From the NCBI GenBank assembly GCA_015061815.1, contig SUVW01000015.1, forward strand, positions 1 through 64,000: a stretch of 64,000 nt of DNA, written 5' to 3'. Positions 26,407 through 35,425 of the stretch are shown piece by piece. Origin of the DNA: Lentisphaerota bacterium. Its GTDB lineage: Bacteria > Verrucomicrobiota > Lentisphaeria > Victivallales > Victivallaceae. Below the pieces are notes generated by a model. That model saw nothing but the letters and a program-made list of their open reading frames with translations. It was not told the origin of the DNA and made no database searches. How positions within the stretch are numbered: position 1 is the first letter of the stretch; every line of letters starts with the position of its first letter. A program made the position numbers and the translations under genes.

Positions 26407-28020
26407 TCACCTTTTGAACCAGACTGTCAAAGTATTCTTTTCATTCATCTGTTTGCCGCAGGCGGCATATTCGCAAAGATCTTTGCCCTGCCATAATTCA
26501 TGCACTTTGGCTTCGGGGATGACTCCGGCTGAGTCTTCAGCCAGAACCAGCGGGCCGCGTTTGACTGCCACAAAGGAATCGTCCCCCGGGGCGATGATCT
26601 CTTTGAGTGTGAAGTCAAAGCTCAATACAATTTCATCGCCGCAACTCCACATACGATCGATTTCCAGATATTTTCCCGCCGTAAACGGGATCACTTCGCC
26701 ATTGAGTCTGACCTCTTTGAGAAAATCCGGGGTACGCAGAGCAAGAACATACTTTTCCGGATAGGTAAAGCCTATTTTTGCTTCCGGTTCGACCGGATAA
26801 TTACCGGAAACGATCAGATTGCCGGATTCCAGCGGTTCGTACAGATTGAGCAGCACTTTTCCCGGTTTGTCCATGACGGCGATGGCGGCAGCCGTACTCA
26901 ATCCTTCCGGTCCTTGCGCCCGGCAGCAGTCATTACCGCCGAAAGGAGTGCCGAAGCCGCGACCGATCTGATCAACGGCACACTCCCGGCAGCCATTCCC
27001 GGTCAGTGGAGTCGGATTGACATGCGCCCAGTGCGAATGATCCGGGGCAATTGCGCCGAGAATGCCATTATAAAGGGATTTTTCCAATTCATCACCGATA
27101 GTGCAATCATCGTTGAGTTCGAGCATCCGCATACAATATCTTATCCAGGTGGCTGTGACACAGGTTTCTCCCAGACCGCCGCAATCACCTCTGGTCTGAC
27201 GTAAAGCTCCTTCATACCAGAATTCTCCGGAAATATCTTTCAATCCCCCGCAGCCGGTAACAAAAATTTCCCGGTCACGCACAGCGGTATAATAACTGTC
27301 AACAACAGCTTTGAAGTGCGGATCATTTTCGATTTGGAGCAGTTCGGCAGCGCCCTGAAAACAACTGGTCATCTCATAGGCTTTACCGTTACCCAGAGCT
27401 GCGGGGACAACTCCGGCAATGGCTCCGGCAAAAATATTGCCGCTGCTGGAACAACCGGTATCGATGATGTACTGGGCAAAATCCCGGTATTTCCGGCTCC
27501 CGCTTAAACGCCATACCGCTACGATTGCACCGAGAATACTTGCTGAAGCCAAGCCGTTGTGCAAGCCGCATTCGCGGATATCGGTTTTCTTACTGTCGAT
27601 TTGAGTCATCAGATGATCGACCATTCGGCAGCAGCACTGCAGAACCGCCGGATCAGGATTGAGCATTTCATAATAACGGAGCAGGGCCAGAAGAACATAT
27701 TTACGCCCCCAGATATCCCAGGAGGTCAATTGCTTATCTTCCGGATAAGAACTTATACATCCATCCGGGGTTTGAGTCGCCATCAGATCTTTAACAGTTT
27801 TGTCAATAATCGCCCGCAACTCCGTGTCACCGGTATGAAAGGCCGCCGTGATCGCTGAACGGACGATTTTGCCCCAAAATTCGCACCGCCACGCACCGTC
27901 ATTTTCATAACGTTTGGCAAACGGTTCGACCAGCAAATCGTAATCAACTGTTTTCAAACGTTTGGCGACGGTGAGATCCAGGGCTTCCCCCAGAAGACCC
28001 TTCAGGACGGTTTTTCTCAT
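26407..28020 (-). CDS. GH127-like beta-L-arabinofuranosidase
   Basis: 537 aa from the ATG at 28020, which has GGAG ten bases upstream; a longer frame to 28077 has no such signal. An alpha/alpha-barrel of the DUF1680 kind: LTSWDIWGRKYVLLALLRYYE, GGLGETCVTATWIRYCMRML (Glu and Cys as in GH127 metal/nucleophile sites) and NDCCRAQGPEGL, the Cys-Cys active-site segment, are all present. GH127 enzymes release beta-L-arabinofuranose through a cysteine nucleophile with a bound zinc ion. Substrate may differ in this divergent member. First gene of a two-gene unit with the GH20 gene downstream. Confidence 0.8.
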   Translation of the reverse strand: MRKTVLKGLLGEALDLTVAKRLKTVDYDLLVEPFAKRYENDGAWRCEFWGKIVRSAITAAFHTGDTELRAIIDKTVKDLMATQTPDGCISSYPEDKQLTSWDIWGRKYVLLALLRYYEMLNPDPAVLQCCCRMVDHLMTQIDSKKTDIRECGLHNGLASASILGAIVAVWRLSGSRKYRDFAQYIIDTGCSSSGNIFAGAIAGVVPAALGNGKAYEMTSCFQGAAELLQIENDPHFKAVVDSYYTAVRDREIFVTGCGGLKDISGEFWYEGALRQTRGDCGGLGETCVTATWIRYCMRMLELNDDCTIGDELEKSLYNGILGAIAPDHSHWAHVNPTPLTGNGCRECAVDQIGRGFGTPFGGNDCCRAQGPEGLSTAAAIAVMDKPGKVLLNLYEPLESGNLIVSGNYPVEPEAKIGFTYPEKYVLALRTPDFLKEVRLNGEVIPFTAGKYLEIDRMWSCGDEIVLSFDFTLKEIIAPGDDSFVAVKRGPLVLAEDSAGVIPEAKVHELWQGKDLCEYAACGKQMNEKNTLTVWFKR

Positions 28021-28156
28021 AAAAAAATATCTCCAAAAAATTAATCTTTCTTGTGCTTGTGGTATAATTATAGTCAAAAAATATTTTTTTCATTGTACTT
28101 TTATAAGAAAAAATGGTATTTTCCGGACTTTTTTTAAAGATTTTCCATTTTCCATT

Positions 28157-28184
28157 TTGCAAATCCCCGTTATGGTATTATAAT
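28157..28184 (+). promoter_or_regulatory. Sigma-70 promoter of the AraC gene at 28350
   Basis: TTGCAA, 16 bases, TATAAT (consensus -10). It leaves a leader of about 160 bases that contains the second operator-like site (28291-28315) and an inverted repeat ACTGAAAT-TTTG-ATTTCAGT (28307-28326). The divergent GH127 gene starts at 28020. Confidence 0.6.
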
Positions 28185-28290
28185 ATGGAAAGGATTTGGG
28201 CGGCTCTCCACGAAAAGCAAAATCGGTGTTTTCAGTCACACTGTTTAATGTAGTTCCCGAAAAAGATTGTGCAATAAGCAAAGTGATGAA

Positions 28291-28315
28291 ATTTTTAATC
28301 AATACGACTGAAATT
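28291..28315. promoter_or_regulatory. Second copy of the operator-like site
   Basis: ATTTTTAATCAATACGAC followed by TGAAATT; 21 of 25 bases agree with the palindrome at 24352. It overlaps an 8-bp inverted repeat at 28307-28326. A protein that binds here could control the AraC gene and the GH127-GH20 operon together. Confidence 0.55.
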
Positions 28316-28349
28316 TTGATTTCAGTTTGATTGGATATGGTGGTGTCAT

Positions 28350-29195
28350 ATGGATATTTTAGAATTCAAAATTGAAGAATTATTCAAAACCTCTCTGCCG
28401 CTGGTGGTACAAAAACTGCAAACTCCGTACTACCAGAAAATTCATTTGCATAACGCCGTTGAATTGGTTTATATCCGTCATGGTGCCGGTTGGTGTGCGG
28501 TCAATGGTACCATATACCCCATGTTTGCCGGAGACCTTTATGTAATACCGGTCGGTGCAACTCATGAATATTACAGTGATACCAGTTTGAATTACGTAAA
28601 CTGCCTTTTTGATGCAACCGTTTTTCACGCCGATGAGATGGATATTTTTAATTTTTTCAACGGCCGCAATGGTCAGGACTTGCCGGATAAATATACTTTC
28701 GGCCCGGATTTGCAGCAAAAAATCGCAGCCGGTTTCGATGAACTTGACCGGGAAATGAATTCTATCCATCCGTTTCATTTACAGTACAGCCGGAGTATCT
28801 TTATTGAGTTGCTGATATTTATCATACGTCATGCCACTGCCGCCCCCGGAGTCAAGGCTTCCCATGCCCAGAAGCGATTAGGCAGAGTATTGAGTTTCAT
28901 TAATGATAATCTGGATAAAAAACTGTCATTGAAATCTCTGGCGGAATTGTCCGGATATGCTCCGTATTATTTCGGAAAACTTTTCCGCCGGGAAATCGGT
29001 TATTCCGTAACCGGATATATTTGCAAATGCCGTTTGGAACGGGCCGCTTACGAATTGGAAAACACCGCCATGACTGTCGATGAAATCGCTGTGAGAACCG
29101 GTTTTTTTGATGCATCGTATTTCATAAAAGTATTCAAAAAGTATTTCGACATGACTCCGTCTGATTTTCGTAACCGGATAAGGAATAAGCAGTAA
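28350..29195 (+). CDS. AraC-family regulator of the 16-28 kb glycan block
   Basis: 281 aa. Cupin part at the N-terminus (HLHNAVELVYIRHGAGWCAVN, FAGDLYVIPVGATHEYY), helix-turn-helix pair at the C-terminus (LSLKSLAELSGYAPYYFGKLF; VDEIAVRTGFFDASYFIKVF; KKYFDMTPSDFRN). It diverges from the GH127-GH20 operon, so it most likely controls it, and the shared operator suggests it also controls the pseudopilin operon. The sensed sugar is unknown. Confidence 0.88.
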   Translation: MDILEFKIEELFKTSLPLVVQKLQTPYYQKIHLHNAVELVYIRHGAGWCAVNGTIYPMFAGDLYVIPVGATHEYYSDTSLNYVNCLFDATVFHADEMDIFNFFNGRNGQDLPDKYTFGPDLQQKIAAGFDELDREMNSIHPFHLQYSRSIFIELLIFIIRHATAAPGVKASHAQKRLGRVLSFINDNLDKKLSLKSLAELSGYAPYYFGKLFRREIGYSVTGYICKCRLERAAYELENTAMTVDEIAVRTGFFDASYFIKVFKKYFDMTPSDFRNRIRNKQ

Positions 29196-29287
29196 ACCGT
29201 CTGAATATATCACATGAGTTGTGATTAACAGTCGGTGCCAACGTTGAAGTACCGCAATGGAAATGCAGAAACAGCGGCAAATAAAAA

Positions 29288-29318
29288 ACTCTCCGGCAGT
29301 ATGGAAATGCCGGAGAGT
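29288..29318 (-). terminator. Intrinsic terminator of the ROK-like kinase gene
   Basis: ACTCTCCGGCA pairs with TGCCGGAGAGT, followed on the minus strand by TTTTTTAT. Stem 11 bp. It lies 15 bases beyond the kinase stop. Confidence 0.8.
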
Positions 29319-29333
29319 GAATAAAAATGCTGA

Positions 29334-30716
29334 TTACAGAGAGGCCGCGATAACAGCCTGTCCATGCCGTTTGAATGTTTCATCCGGGATATGGATCGTG
29401 ACATTGAGTTCCGGGAATACCTCTTTCAGCACTCTGGATGCTTCATTGATGATCTCGTTACCGCCTTCACCGCTGGATACGCGACCGAGGAGGAGGAGAT
29501 TTTCCAGCGCGTAGAAATCGGCGTAGTGCGCGATGGCATAGCCCAGATAAACTCCCACTGACCGGTAGACTGCCGAAGCGCGCGGATCATTTTCACTGCG
29601 GGCTTTCTGCACGAGTTTGAGGATCTCCGGCAACGGAGTCCCGGCGGGGAAATCAAAACCGGCCGGTTTGACCAGACGGCCGACCGCCTGCTGGGAGAGG
29701 TAAAGCGCGCCGACACCGGCATCTTTGCTCCACTCATCACAGGGCGGATCATCTTCCCGGTAATCGACCGGGGCAAAGGCCAATTCGTTGAGGTAGTCGG
29801 TCAGATTTCCTTCCGGAGTGACGTAACCGACAGCTTCACTGGTTCCCATTGCCAGGCCGATCAGAGCGTTTTTCTCCAGACTGACAGCTCCGGCCAGGGC
29901 GGTAACTTCACCGTCATTGAGTACCACGAACGGTACGCCGGGGAACTCTTTGGCTATTTCCAGAAATATCGGCTGGACCTTGCTTTTGAAGTCAGCTTCC
30001 GGAATGCCCCGGAAAAGCGAGGCTATGCGCGGCTGATTATCCACATAAACTCCGGCGGCACTTCCGCCGATAGCATCGATTTTCGGCAGTTTTGCCGCCG
30101 CCCGGCGCAGGGAATCAAGGATACCCTCCCGGTGATAGTTGACATCTTTCTGGAAGTAGGGGTCCCAGACGACCTCTTCACTGTGGACAGCTTTGCCATC
30201 GATCACAGCGGCACATTTGCGGTCGGAACCGCCCAAATCGAAGCCGATCCGGCAGCCTTCAAAATTTCCGCCGAGTTTGACGGAGATCTTCTTTTCTGCC
30301 GGAGCATCGGCATAAGCGCAGGATCTCACCTCAAATTTGCCGCCGTAGATGCGTTCGCCCATTACCTGATAGTCAAAAGCTCTTTCGCCGTTTTCGCTGT
30401 AAACTTCGGCCAGTTCAGCGGCCACCAGCGGTGCTCCGGCGATGGTGACGGTTTTGCCGCCGAATGCCCAGAGCATAAATTTGACGATACGCTCCACGTA
30501 ACGGAAGTTCAGAGGCAGATTTTCGGCGGTGTCGGCAAAAATTTTGCTGTCAAACCGGGAAACTGCGCCGTTGGCCCGTTCCAGAGTGATGGCGATATCG
30601 ATACTGTCCGCTTCGGCAGCGGCCAGTTTACGGAACTCCCGGTTCCAGAGGGCAGCGGGAACAAATTCCGGATCAAGTTCCGGAGAGATCGGAGAATTTA
30701 CCACTATTTTTTTCAT
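29334..30716 (-). CDS. ROK/hexokinase-like ASKHA sugar kinase
   Basis: 460 aa, longer than standard ROK kinases (about 300), because of an N-terminal region of about 150 residues (SPELDPEFVPAALWNREFRK) with no motif I recognise. The ATPase core starts at CRIGFDLGGSDRKCAAVIDG (phosphate loop at 160-167) and continues with IDAIGGSAAGVYVDNQ, FVVLNDGEVTALAGA (catalytic Asp in LNDG) and LIGLAMGTSEAVGYV. The typical ROK zinc cysteine cluster is absent. It precedes nagB's stop by 73 bases with a terminator between, so the two genes are neighbours but perhaps separate units. A GlcNAc or similar hexosamine kinase is the best inference. Its 3' end is duplicated at 15748. Confidence 0.75.
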   Translation of the reverse strand: MKKIVVNSPISPELDPEFVPAALWNREFRKLAAAEADSIDIAITLERANGAVSRFDSKIFADTAENLPLNFRYVERIVKFMLWAFGGKTVTIAGAPLVAAELAEVYSENGERAFDYQVMGERIYGGKFEVRSCAYADAPAEKKISVKLGGNFEGCRIGFDLGGSDRKCAAVIDGKAVHSEEVVWDPYFQKDVNYHREGILDSLRRAAAKLPKIDAIGGSAAGVYVDNQPRIASLFRGIPEADFKSKVQPIFLEIAKEFPGVPFVVLNDGEVTALAGAVSLEKNALIGLAMGTSEAVGYVTPEGNLTDYLNELAFAPVDYREDDPPCDEWSKDAGVGALYLSQQAVGRLVKPAGFDFPAGTPLPEILKLVQKARSENDPRASAVYRSVGVYLGYAIAHYADFYALENLLLLGRVSSGEGGNEIINEASRVLKEVFPELNVTIHIPDETFKRHGQAVIAASL

Positions 30717-30750
30717 GATTCATAAATCCCTTTCGTTAAATACAAAAAAG

Positions 30751-30780
30751 CTCCCGGACGGAGTTCAGAGTGTCCGGGAG
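30751..30780 (-). terminator. Bidirectional terminator between nagB and the kinase gene
   Basis: CTCCCGGAC and GTCCGGGAG pair perfectly. The minus-strand side is followed by TTTTTT (nagB end) and the plus-strand side by TTTTTTT after six bases. Confidence 0.75.
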
Positions 30781-30789
30781 TCGGTTTTT

Positions 30790-31575
30790 TTAACGGTAGG
30801 CGGCCCATTTCGGATCGTTTTCAAAGACCTCTTTGTAGAAATCTTTGAGCTTCAGATCGGCTGCAGCAGCTTCATCCAGAATAATCACAGTATCCGGATG
30901 CAGCTGCAGCGCAGTGGAACTGATCATTGCGGTCATGGGTCCTTCGATAGCAGCGGCAGCGATGGCAGCTTTGCGTTCACCGGTGATCAGCTGCAGAACT
31001 TTTTTCGCATCCAGCACGGTTCCGACACCGGCGGTGTAGGCACGGCGCGGCATGGATTCGGGGGGATTGAAGTAGATCTTATTCTGCTCATAAGTGGTGT
31101 TGTTCAAATAGGCCACATGGGTGCGGCTGGAGAAGCTGGTTCCCGGATCATTGAAGCCGACATGACCGGATTTGCCGATACCGACCAGCCAGAGGTCGAT
31201 GCCGCCGGCTTCGTCGATGGAGTCATCGTAACGGGCCGCTTCAGCTTCCTCGTCGATGGCCAGACCATCGGGCAGGTGCGTATTGCGGATATCGATATTG
31301 ACATTGTTGAAAAGGTGTTTATTCATGTAGTAACGATAGCTCTGATCGTGTTCAGGAGCCAAACCGGCATATTCGTCGAGGTTCCAGGAACGCACCTGGG
31401 AGAAGTCGACTTCTCCGGCTTTGTTGAGCCGGGACAATTCCGCGTAGACATTTTCCATAGTAGCTCCGGTGGCCAGACCGAGTTTGAATTCCGGTTTGGC
31501 GTTGATCGCATCAGCGATCATCCGGGCGGCGAGTTTTTCCGCATCGGCGGAAGTTTTGCAGATGATGACATCCAT
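30790..31575 (-). CDS. nagB: Glucosamine-6-phosphate deaminase
   Basis: Converts glucosamine-6-phosphate to fructose-6-phosphate and ammonia. 261 aa from the ATG at 31575, which has AGGTG 7-11 bases ahead (a GTG nine bases upstream is the alternative). Landmarks: KLGLATGATMENVYAEL, SWNLDEYAGL with the catalytic Asp, and GIGKSGHVGFNDPGTSF with the ring-opening His. Classical NagB has DGHIAFNEP there; Ser replaces the first Asp and Asp replaces Glu, a variation seen in a group of NagB proteins outside enterobacteria. Together with three GH20 enzymes it indicates use of N-acetylhexosamines. Confidence 0.9.
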   Translation of the reverse strand: MDVIICKTSADAEKLAARMIADAINAKPEFKLGLATGATMENVYAELSRLNKAGEVDFSQVRSWNLDEYAGLAPEHDQSYRYYMNKHLFNNVNIDIRNTHLPDGLAIDEEAEAARYDDSIDEAGGIDLWLVGIGKSGHVGFNDPGTSFSSRTHVAYLNNTTYEQNKIYFNPPESMPRRAYTAGVGTVLDAKKVLQLITGERKAAIAAAAIEGPMTAMISSTALQLHPDTVIILDEAAAADLKLKDFYKEVFENDPKWAAYR

Positions 31576-31731
31576 ATTATTCACCTCATTTTTTTGTTTA
31601 TTAGTGGCACACCTTGCGTGGAGTGATCGCCGGAATTTTTACACTTCCGTAATCATCCTGTATAAGTAAAAATATATCATAGATATCATTTTTTACAATG
31701 AATTTTTCATCATAAAATATATCTTTTCTGA

Positions 31732-32562
31732 TTAAAGATCATATTTCACGGTTGCCCCGGGGGCGGTAACTGCGCCCGGGGAGAGTTTTCTGCCGGGGTA
31801 TATGGAGGTGTTGATACCGGTGTGTACTCCGTCGCCGATGACGGCTCCGAATTTTCTCCGCCCGGTATCCAGCAGGACTCCACCGGCCATCGACCGGTGA
31901 TTGCAGTTGTCATGGCGCAAATTGGCGATGATCGTGCCGGCACCGAAATTCACCCGGGAACCGATCACACTGTCGCCGGCATAGCTCAAGTGTCCGATGG
32001 CCGTGTTATTGCCGATAACAGAATTTTTTATTTCCACCGCCTGCCCGATATGGCAGTTGTCACCGATGATGGTGTCGCCGCGCAGGTAACAATTCGGCCC
32101 GATTTTGCAATTCCGGCCGATCATACAGTTGCCTTCAATATAAACTCCGGGGAGGATGCGGGAATTTTCCCCGAGGTGCAAATGTCCGTCGATCACCGCC
32201 TGCGGAGAGAGGTTCCCGGCGATCGAATCGCTGTCGATTTTTTCCATGATCATCCGGGAAACATCCAGTATATGCCAGGGGAAACGCAATTCGATCCCGG
32301 AAAACCGGATCAGTTTTCTGCCGCTTCCGGCGCATCCGGCAATGCGTCCATTGCGGTCGGCGATGGTGAAATCGGTCAAATCGCGGCATCTTTGCAGCAA
32401 CTCATCATCCGGGAAAAAACAGCAATCCCACTTGAAGTCATCCGGCATACCGGCAAACATGGTATCGATCACTTCGGCCAGCTGCAGCCGGCCGATCATT
32501 ATTTTGCCCGGATCGACTGATAACGGATGCAATGAGGGTACTTCAACAGAGATCAGATGCAT
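31732..32562 (-). CDS. GlmU C-terminal-like left-handed beta-helix acetyltransferase
   Basis: 276 aa. A short N-terminal segment (about 100 residues, VPSLHPLSVDPGKIMIGRL) takes the place of the nucleotidyltransferase of full GlmU. From about 120 on there are LbH hexapeptide repeats (GRNCKIGPNCYLRGDTIIGDN). AIGHLSYAGDSVIG matches the catalytic His loop of GlmU (HLTYLGDAEIG) and NFGAGTIIANLRHDN the acetyl-CoA-binding loop. It starts within the last codons of glmM (10-base overlap), which suggests translational coupling and a shared role in UDP-GlcNAc synthesis as the glucosamine-1-phosphate acetyltransferase; a sugar-nucleotide acyltransferase of another kind is possible. Confidence 0.8.
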   Translation of the reverse strand: MHLISVEVPSLHPLSVDPGKIMIGRLQLAEVIDTMFAGMPDDFKWDCCFFPDDELLQRCRDLTDFTIADRNGRIAGCAGSGRKLIRFSGIELRFPWHILDVSRMIMEKIDSDSIAGNLSPQAVIDGHLHLGENSRILPGVYIEGNCMIGRNCKIGPNCYLRGDTIIGDNCHIGQAVEIKNSVIGNNTAIGHLSYAGDSVIGSRVNFGAGTIIANLRHDNCNHRSMAGGVLLDTGRRKFGAVIGDGVHTGINTSIYPGRKLSPGAVTAPGATVKYDL

Positions 32563-33926
32563 TGTTTATCCTCCAGACTGCACCGGGCCGCCGCCGCCAG
32601 ACGCGAACTCCATTTTTCCAGACGGGAAACATCTTCTGTTTCCACCAGAATACGCAGTTTGTTTTCCGTGCCGCTGTACCGGACAACTGCCCTTCCGGAT
32701 GAACCGTTCTCCTTTTGGAACATCTCCAATTCCCTGTTGAGTGCAGTCAATCCGGTAAGCGGCGGTTTGGCGGAAACTTGCAGATTGACCGTCTTCTGCG
32801 GGAAAGGAGTCATAAAATCAGCCAGTGCCGACAGAGATTTCTGCTTTTCCTGCATCAGTTTCATTATGTGCAAAGCGGTGATTATCCCGTCGCCGGTGGT
32901 CACGTGATCCATAAATATGATATGTCCGGATTGTTCACCGCCGATCGAACAGCGGTGTTCACGCATAGCTTCAATGACCAGATGATCTCCGACATCGGTG
33001 GTTATGACTCCGATCCCGGCTTTTTCCATTGCCTGATGAAGTGCCAGATTGCTCATGCTGGTGACTACGATCCGGTTACCGGGCAAAGCATTTTTCCGCG
33101 ACTGTTCCAGCGCGAGCATACCGATTATCCGGTCGCCATCGACCACATGCCCTCCGGCATCGGAAAAGATCACCCGGTCGGCATCTCCATCCAGGGCAAT
33201 GCCCAGATCAGCCTGATTGTTCCGAACCAGTTCACACATTTTTTCCGGCATGGTCGCTCCGCACGATTCATTGATATTGGTTCCATCCGGTTGAGCTGCA
33301 TGGACGATCACTTCTGCTCCCAACTCACGGAAGATCGCCGGGGCGATCGCATAAGCTGCCCCGTTGGCACAATCCAGAACCACTTTCAACCCGGCCAGCG
33401 AATGGTTGCCGATGGAAGCTTTGGCAAATTCGATATAACGCCCCCGGGCATCTTCGATCCGGTATGCTTTGCCGATACGGGCATCGGCGATATGCGAACT
33501 GGATAATTTCTCATCAAAAATCATGGCTTCCAGTTCCTCACATATGTCGTCACTCAATTTGAAACCGTCACGGTCAAAAATTTTTATCCCGTTGTCCCCG
33601 GCCGGATTGTGACTGGCGGTGATCATGATGCCGCAATCAGCGGCAAATGAACTCACCAGATGTGCCACAGCCGGAGTCGGCATGGGGCCGACGGCCAGCA
33701 CATCCATACCCATGCTCAACAATCCGGCACTTACTGCACTTTCCAGCATGTAACCGGATAAGCGGGTGTCCTTGCCGATGATCGCACACGGTTTGCGATG
33801 CTTCGCTTTGGGGTGGCGGGAAAAATAACCGGCAACAGCTTTGCCGACCAGCAGGGCATTTTCCGGAGTTATCGGATAGGTGTTCGCCCGGCCCCGGATA
33901 CCGTCGGTTCCGAATAAAATACTCAT
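32553..33926 (-). CDS. glmM: Phosphoglucosamine mutase
   Basis: Makes glucosamine-1-phosphate from glucosamine-6-phosphate for cell-wall and lipid A synthesis. 457 aa, standard length. Phosphoserine loop TASHNP with S105, metal loop DGDADR at 246-251, sugar loop GGEQSGHI and phosphate-binding RYSGTENKLRILVE at the end. Begins FGTDGIRGRAN, as GlmM does. A promoter with an extended -10 lies at 33969-33997. Adjacent to the acetyltransferase and close to nagB, so both directions of glucosamine-6-phosphate flow are encoded here. Confidence 0.95.
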   Translation of the reverse strand: MSILFGTDGIRGRANTYPITPENALLVGKAVAGYFSRHPKAKHRKPCAIIGKDTRLSGYMLESAVSAGLLSMGMDVLAVGPMPTPAVAHLVSSFAADCGIMITASHNPAGDNGIKIFDRDGFKLSDDICEELEAMIFDEKLSSSHIADARIGKAYRIEDARGRYIEFAKASIGNHSLAGLKVVLDCANGAAYAIAPAIFRELGAEVIVHAAQPDGTNINESCGATMPEKMCELVRNNQADLGIALDGDADRVIFSDAGGHVVDGDRIIGMLALEQSRKNALPGNRIVVTSMSNLALHQAMEKAGIGVITTDVGDHLVIEAMREHRCSIGGEQSGHIIFMDHVTTGDGIITALHIMKLMQEKQKSLSALADFMTPFPQKTVNLQVSAKPPLTGLTALNRELEMFQKENGSSGRAVVRYSGTENKLRILVETEDVSRLEKWSSRLAAAARCSLEDKQCI

Positions 33927-33968
33927 TTGTGTTCCCTTTCTTGCAGGTTTGATAAAAGAATGGTTTTC

Positions 33969-33997
33969 AATATAGCACCGGAAGAGAGAGAATGCCA
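33969..33997 (-). promoter_or_regulatory. Promoter of glmM with extended -10
   Basis: Minus strand: TGGCAT, 17 bases, TATATT, preceded by GGTGC, which gives the extended -10 word GGTGCTATATT seen also at 39081 and 51061. Confidence 0.55.
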
Positions 33998-34078
33998 GTA
34001 AAATATGGATTATTTTTTAAAAAATATGTGTTTTTTTGCATTTGTGTAAAAAAAATTTCCGGAAAAAGTTGTAATCGC

Positions 34079-34106
34079 TTGAAAAAAAGAAATGGTGGTT
34101 TATCTT
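34079..34106 (+). promoter_or_regulatory. Promoter of the PpiC gene
   Basis: TTGAAA, 16 bases, TATCTT, about 80 bases before the start codon. The -35 is good; the -10 is only fair. Confidence 0.45.
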
Positions 34107-34184
34107 TGGAAGATGTACATTGATGCAGAAAATGCGTGAAGAGGAGAAACACACGCATAACAACCATAGAAAGGAACTGGTATT

Positions 34185-35309
34185 ATGATGAAAAAATTGT
34201 TGCTTGGCGGAGTGCTTTCCGCCGCGATGCTTGCTCCGTCATTCGGAGCAGAAGGTCAGGCTCCGGCGCAGCTGACCGCTGAACAGCAGGCCCAGCTGAT
34301 GCAGATGATGCAGAATGCTCCGTCGATCACAGTGGATGAAGCTGTCAAAGCTCTGCCGGAAAATCTGGCTTCTTTCAACGGGCAAATGTTTACCAGAAAA
34401 GATTTTGCCGATATGCTCAAAACGCAGTTCAAGGATGGCAAGCTTCCGGCCGGGGTCAATGCCCAGATGATGTCTTCGCTTGCTCCCCGGATCATTTCCG
34501 ATATGATCCAGCAGAAACTGCTGATGGAAGCCATGAAAAAAGCCGGTATCGTGCCGTCGGCCACGCTGGTGCGTACCGAGATGGAAAAACAGCTTAAAGA
34601 GGCTAAAAAAGAGGAACTTGATTTCCTTGCCCAGATGCTGGCACAGCAGAATAAAACAATGGATCAGCTGATCAAAGAACAGAGCGAAAATCCGATGGTC
34701 CAGCAGCAGATCGCCATGCAGATGTTTTTGGATAAATACGTTTTGAAAAACATCAAAGTAACTGAAGCGGACGCTCTTAAATATTATGATTCACACAAAA
34801 GTGAATTTGTCCAGCCGGGTGATCCGGCCGATTCCATCCGGGCTTCACATATTCTGGTGATGGTCAAAGATGATGCTCCGGAAAATGTGAAAAAAGAAGC
34901 TCTGGCCAAAATCAACCGCATTCTGGCAGAGGTCAAACAGAATCCGAAAAACTTTGAAGCTCTGGCCAAGACCAACAGCGAATGCGGCAGTGCTGCCAAT
35001 GGCGGTTCTCTCGGAGCATTCCGTAAAGGTATGATGGTTCCGGAATTTGAAAAAGCGGCATTTGCCCTCAAGGACAATGAGATCTCCGGAGTGGTGAAGA
35101 CCCAGTTCGGTTATCACATCATCCGCCGGGACCCGGCCGCCAAAGAACAGCCGCTCTCCTTTGCCCAGGTGAAAGATCAGCTGATCGAATATCTGACCGG
35201 TATGGAAAAGCAGAAAGCGGTGCAGGAGTATGGTAAAAATCTGTTGGAATCATCCAACTTCAAACTGCTTATCCCGCAGCCGCAGGCGGCAGCTCCCCAG
35301 AGCAAATAA
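34185..35309 (+). CDS. Periplasmic peptidyl-prolyl isomerase (PpiC/SurA-like)
   Basis: 374 aa with a signal peptide (MMKKLLLGGVLSAAMLAPSFGA). A SurA-N-like helical domain covers roughly 45-190 (SSLAPRIISDMIQQKLLMEAMKKAG), and one parvulin domain lies at 219-316 (ASHILVMVKDD, then FEALAKTNSECGSAANGGSLG and FGYHIIRRD), with the conserved SHIL, GGxLG and GYHII motifs. Such foldases help outer-membrane or secreted proteins fold in the periplasm. It has a Gln-rich mature N-terminus (QLTAEQQAQLMQMMQN). A single gene with its own promoter and terminator. Confidence 0.9.
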   Translation: MMKKLLLGGVLSAAMLAPSFGAEGQAPAQLTAEQQAQLMQMMQNAPSITVDEAVKALPENLASFNGQMFTRKDFADMLKTQFKDGKLPAGVNAQMMSSLAPRIISDMIQQKLLMEAMKKAGIVPSATLVRTEMEKQLKEAKKEELDFLAQMLAQQNKTMDQLIKEQSENPMVQQQIAMQMFLDKYVLKNIKVTEADALKYYDSHKSEFVQPGDPADSIRASHILVMVKDDAPENVKKEALAKINRILAEVKQNPKNFEALAKTNSECGSAANGGSLGAFRKGMMVPEFEKAAFALKDNEISGVVKTQFGYHIIRRDPAAKEQPLSFAQVKDQLIEYLTGMEKQKAVQEYGKNLLESSNFKLLIPQPQAAAPQSK

Positions 35310-35347
35310 ATCTGCATAAATGCGACAAAATTGATTGTTGCAAAATT

Positions 35348-35390
35348 AAAAACACCTCAAAAGCCGTATCCGGCTTCCGGGGTGTTTTTT
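35348..35390 (+). terminator. Intrinsic terminator of the PpiC gene
   Basis: AAAAACACC pairs with GGTGTTTTTT around an inner AAGCCG/CGGCTT hairpin, ending in a T run. The plus-strand T tail also lets it serve as a barrier to the minus-strand PanE-like gene ending at 35426. Confidence 0.8.
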
Positions 35391-35425
35391 AATTGTTTTC
35401 CGGTTAAAACTCTCTGTCGGGTAAG

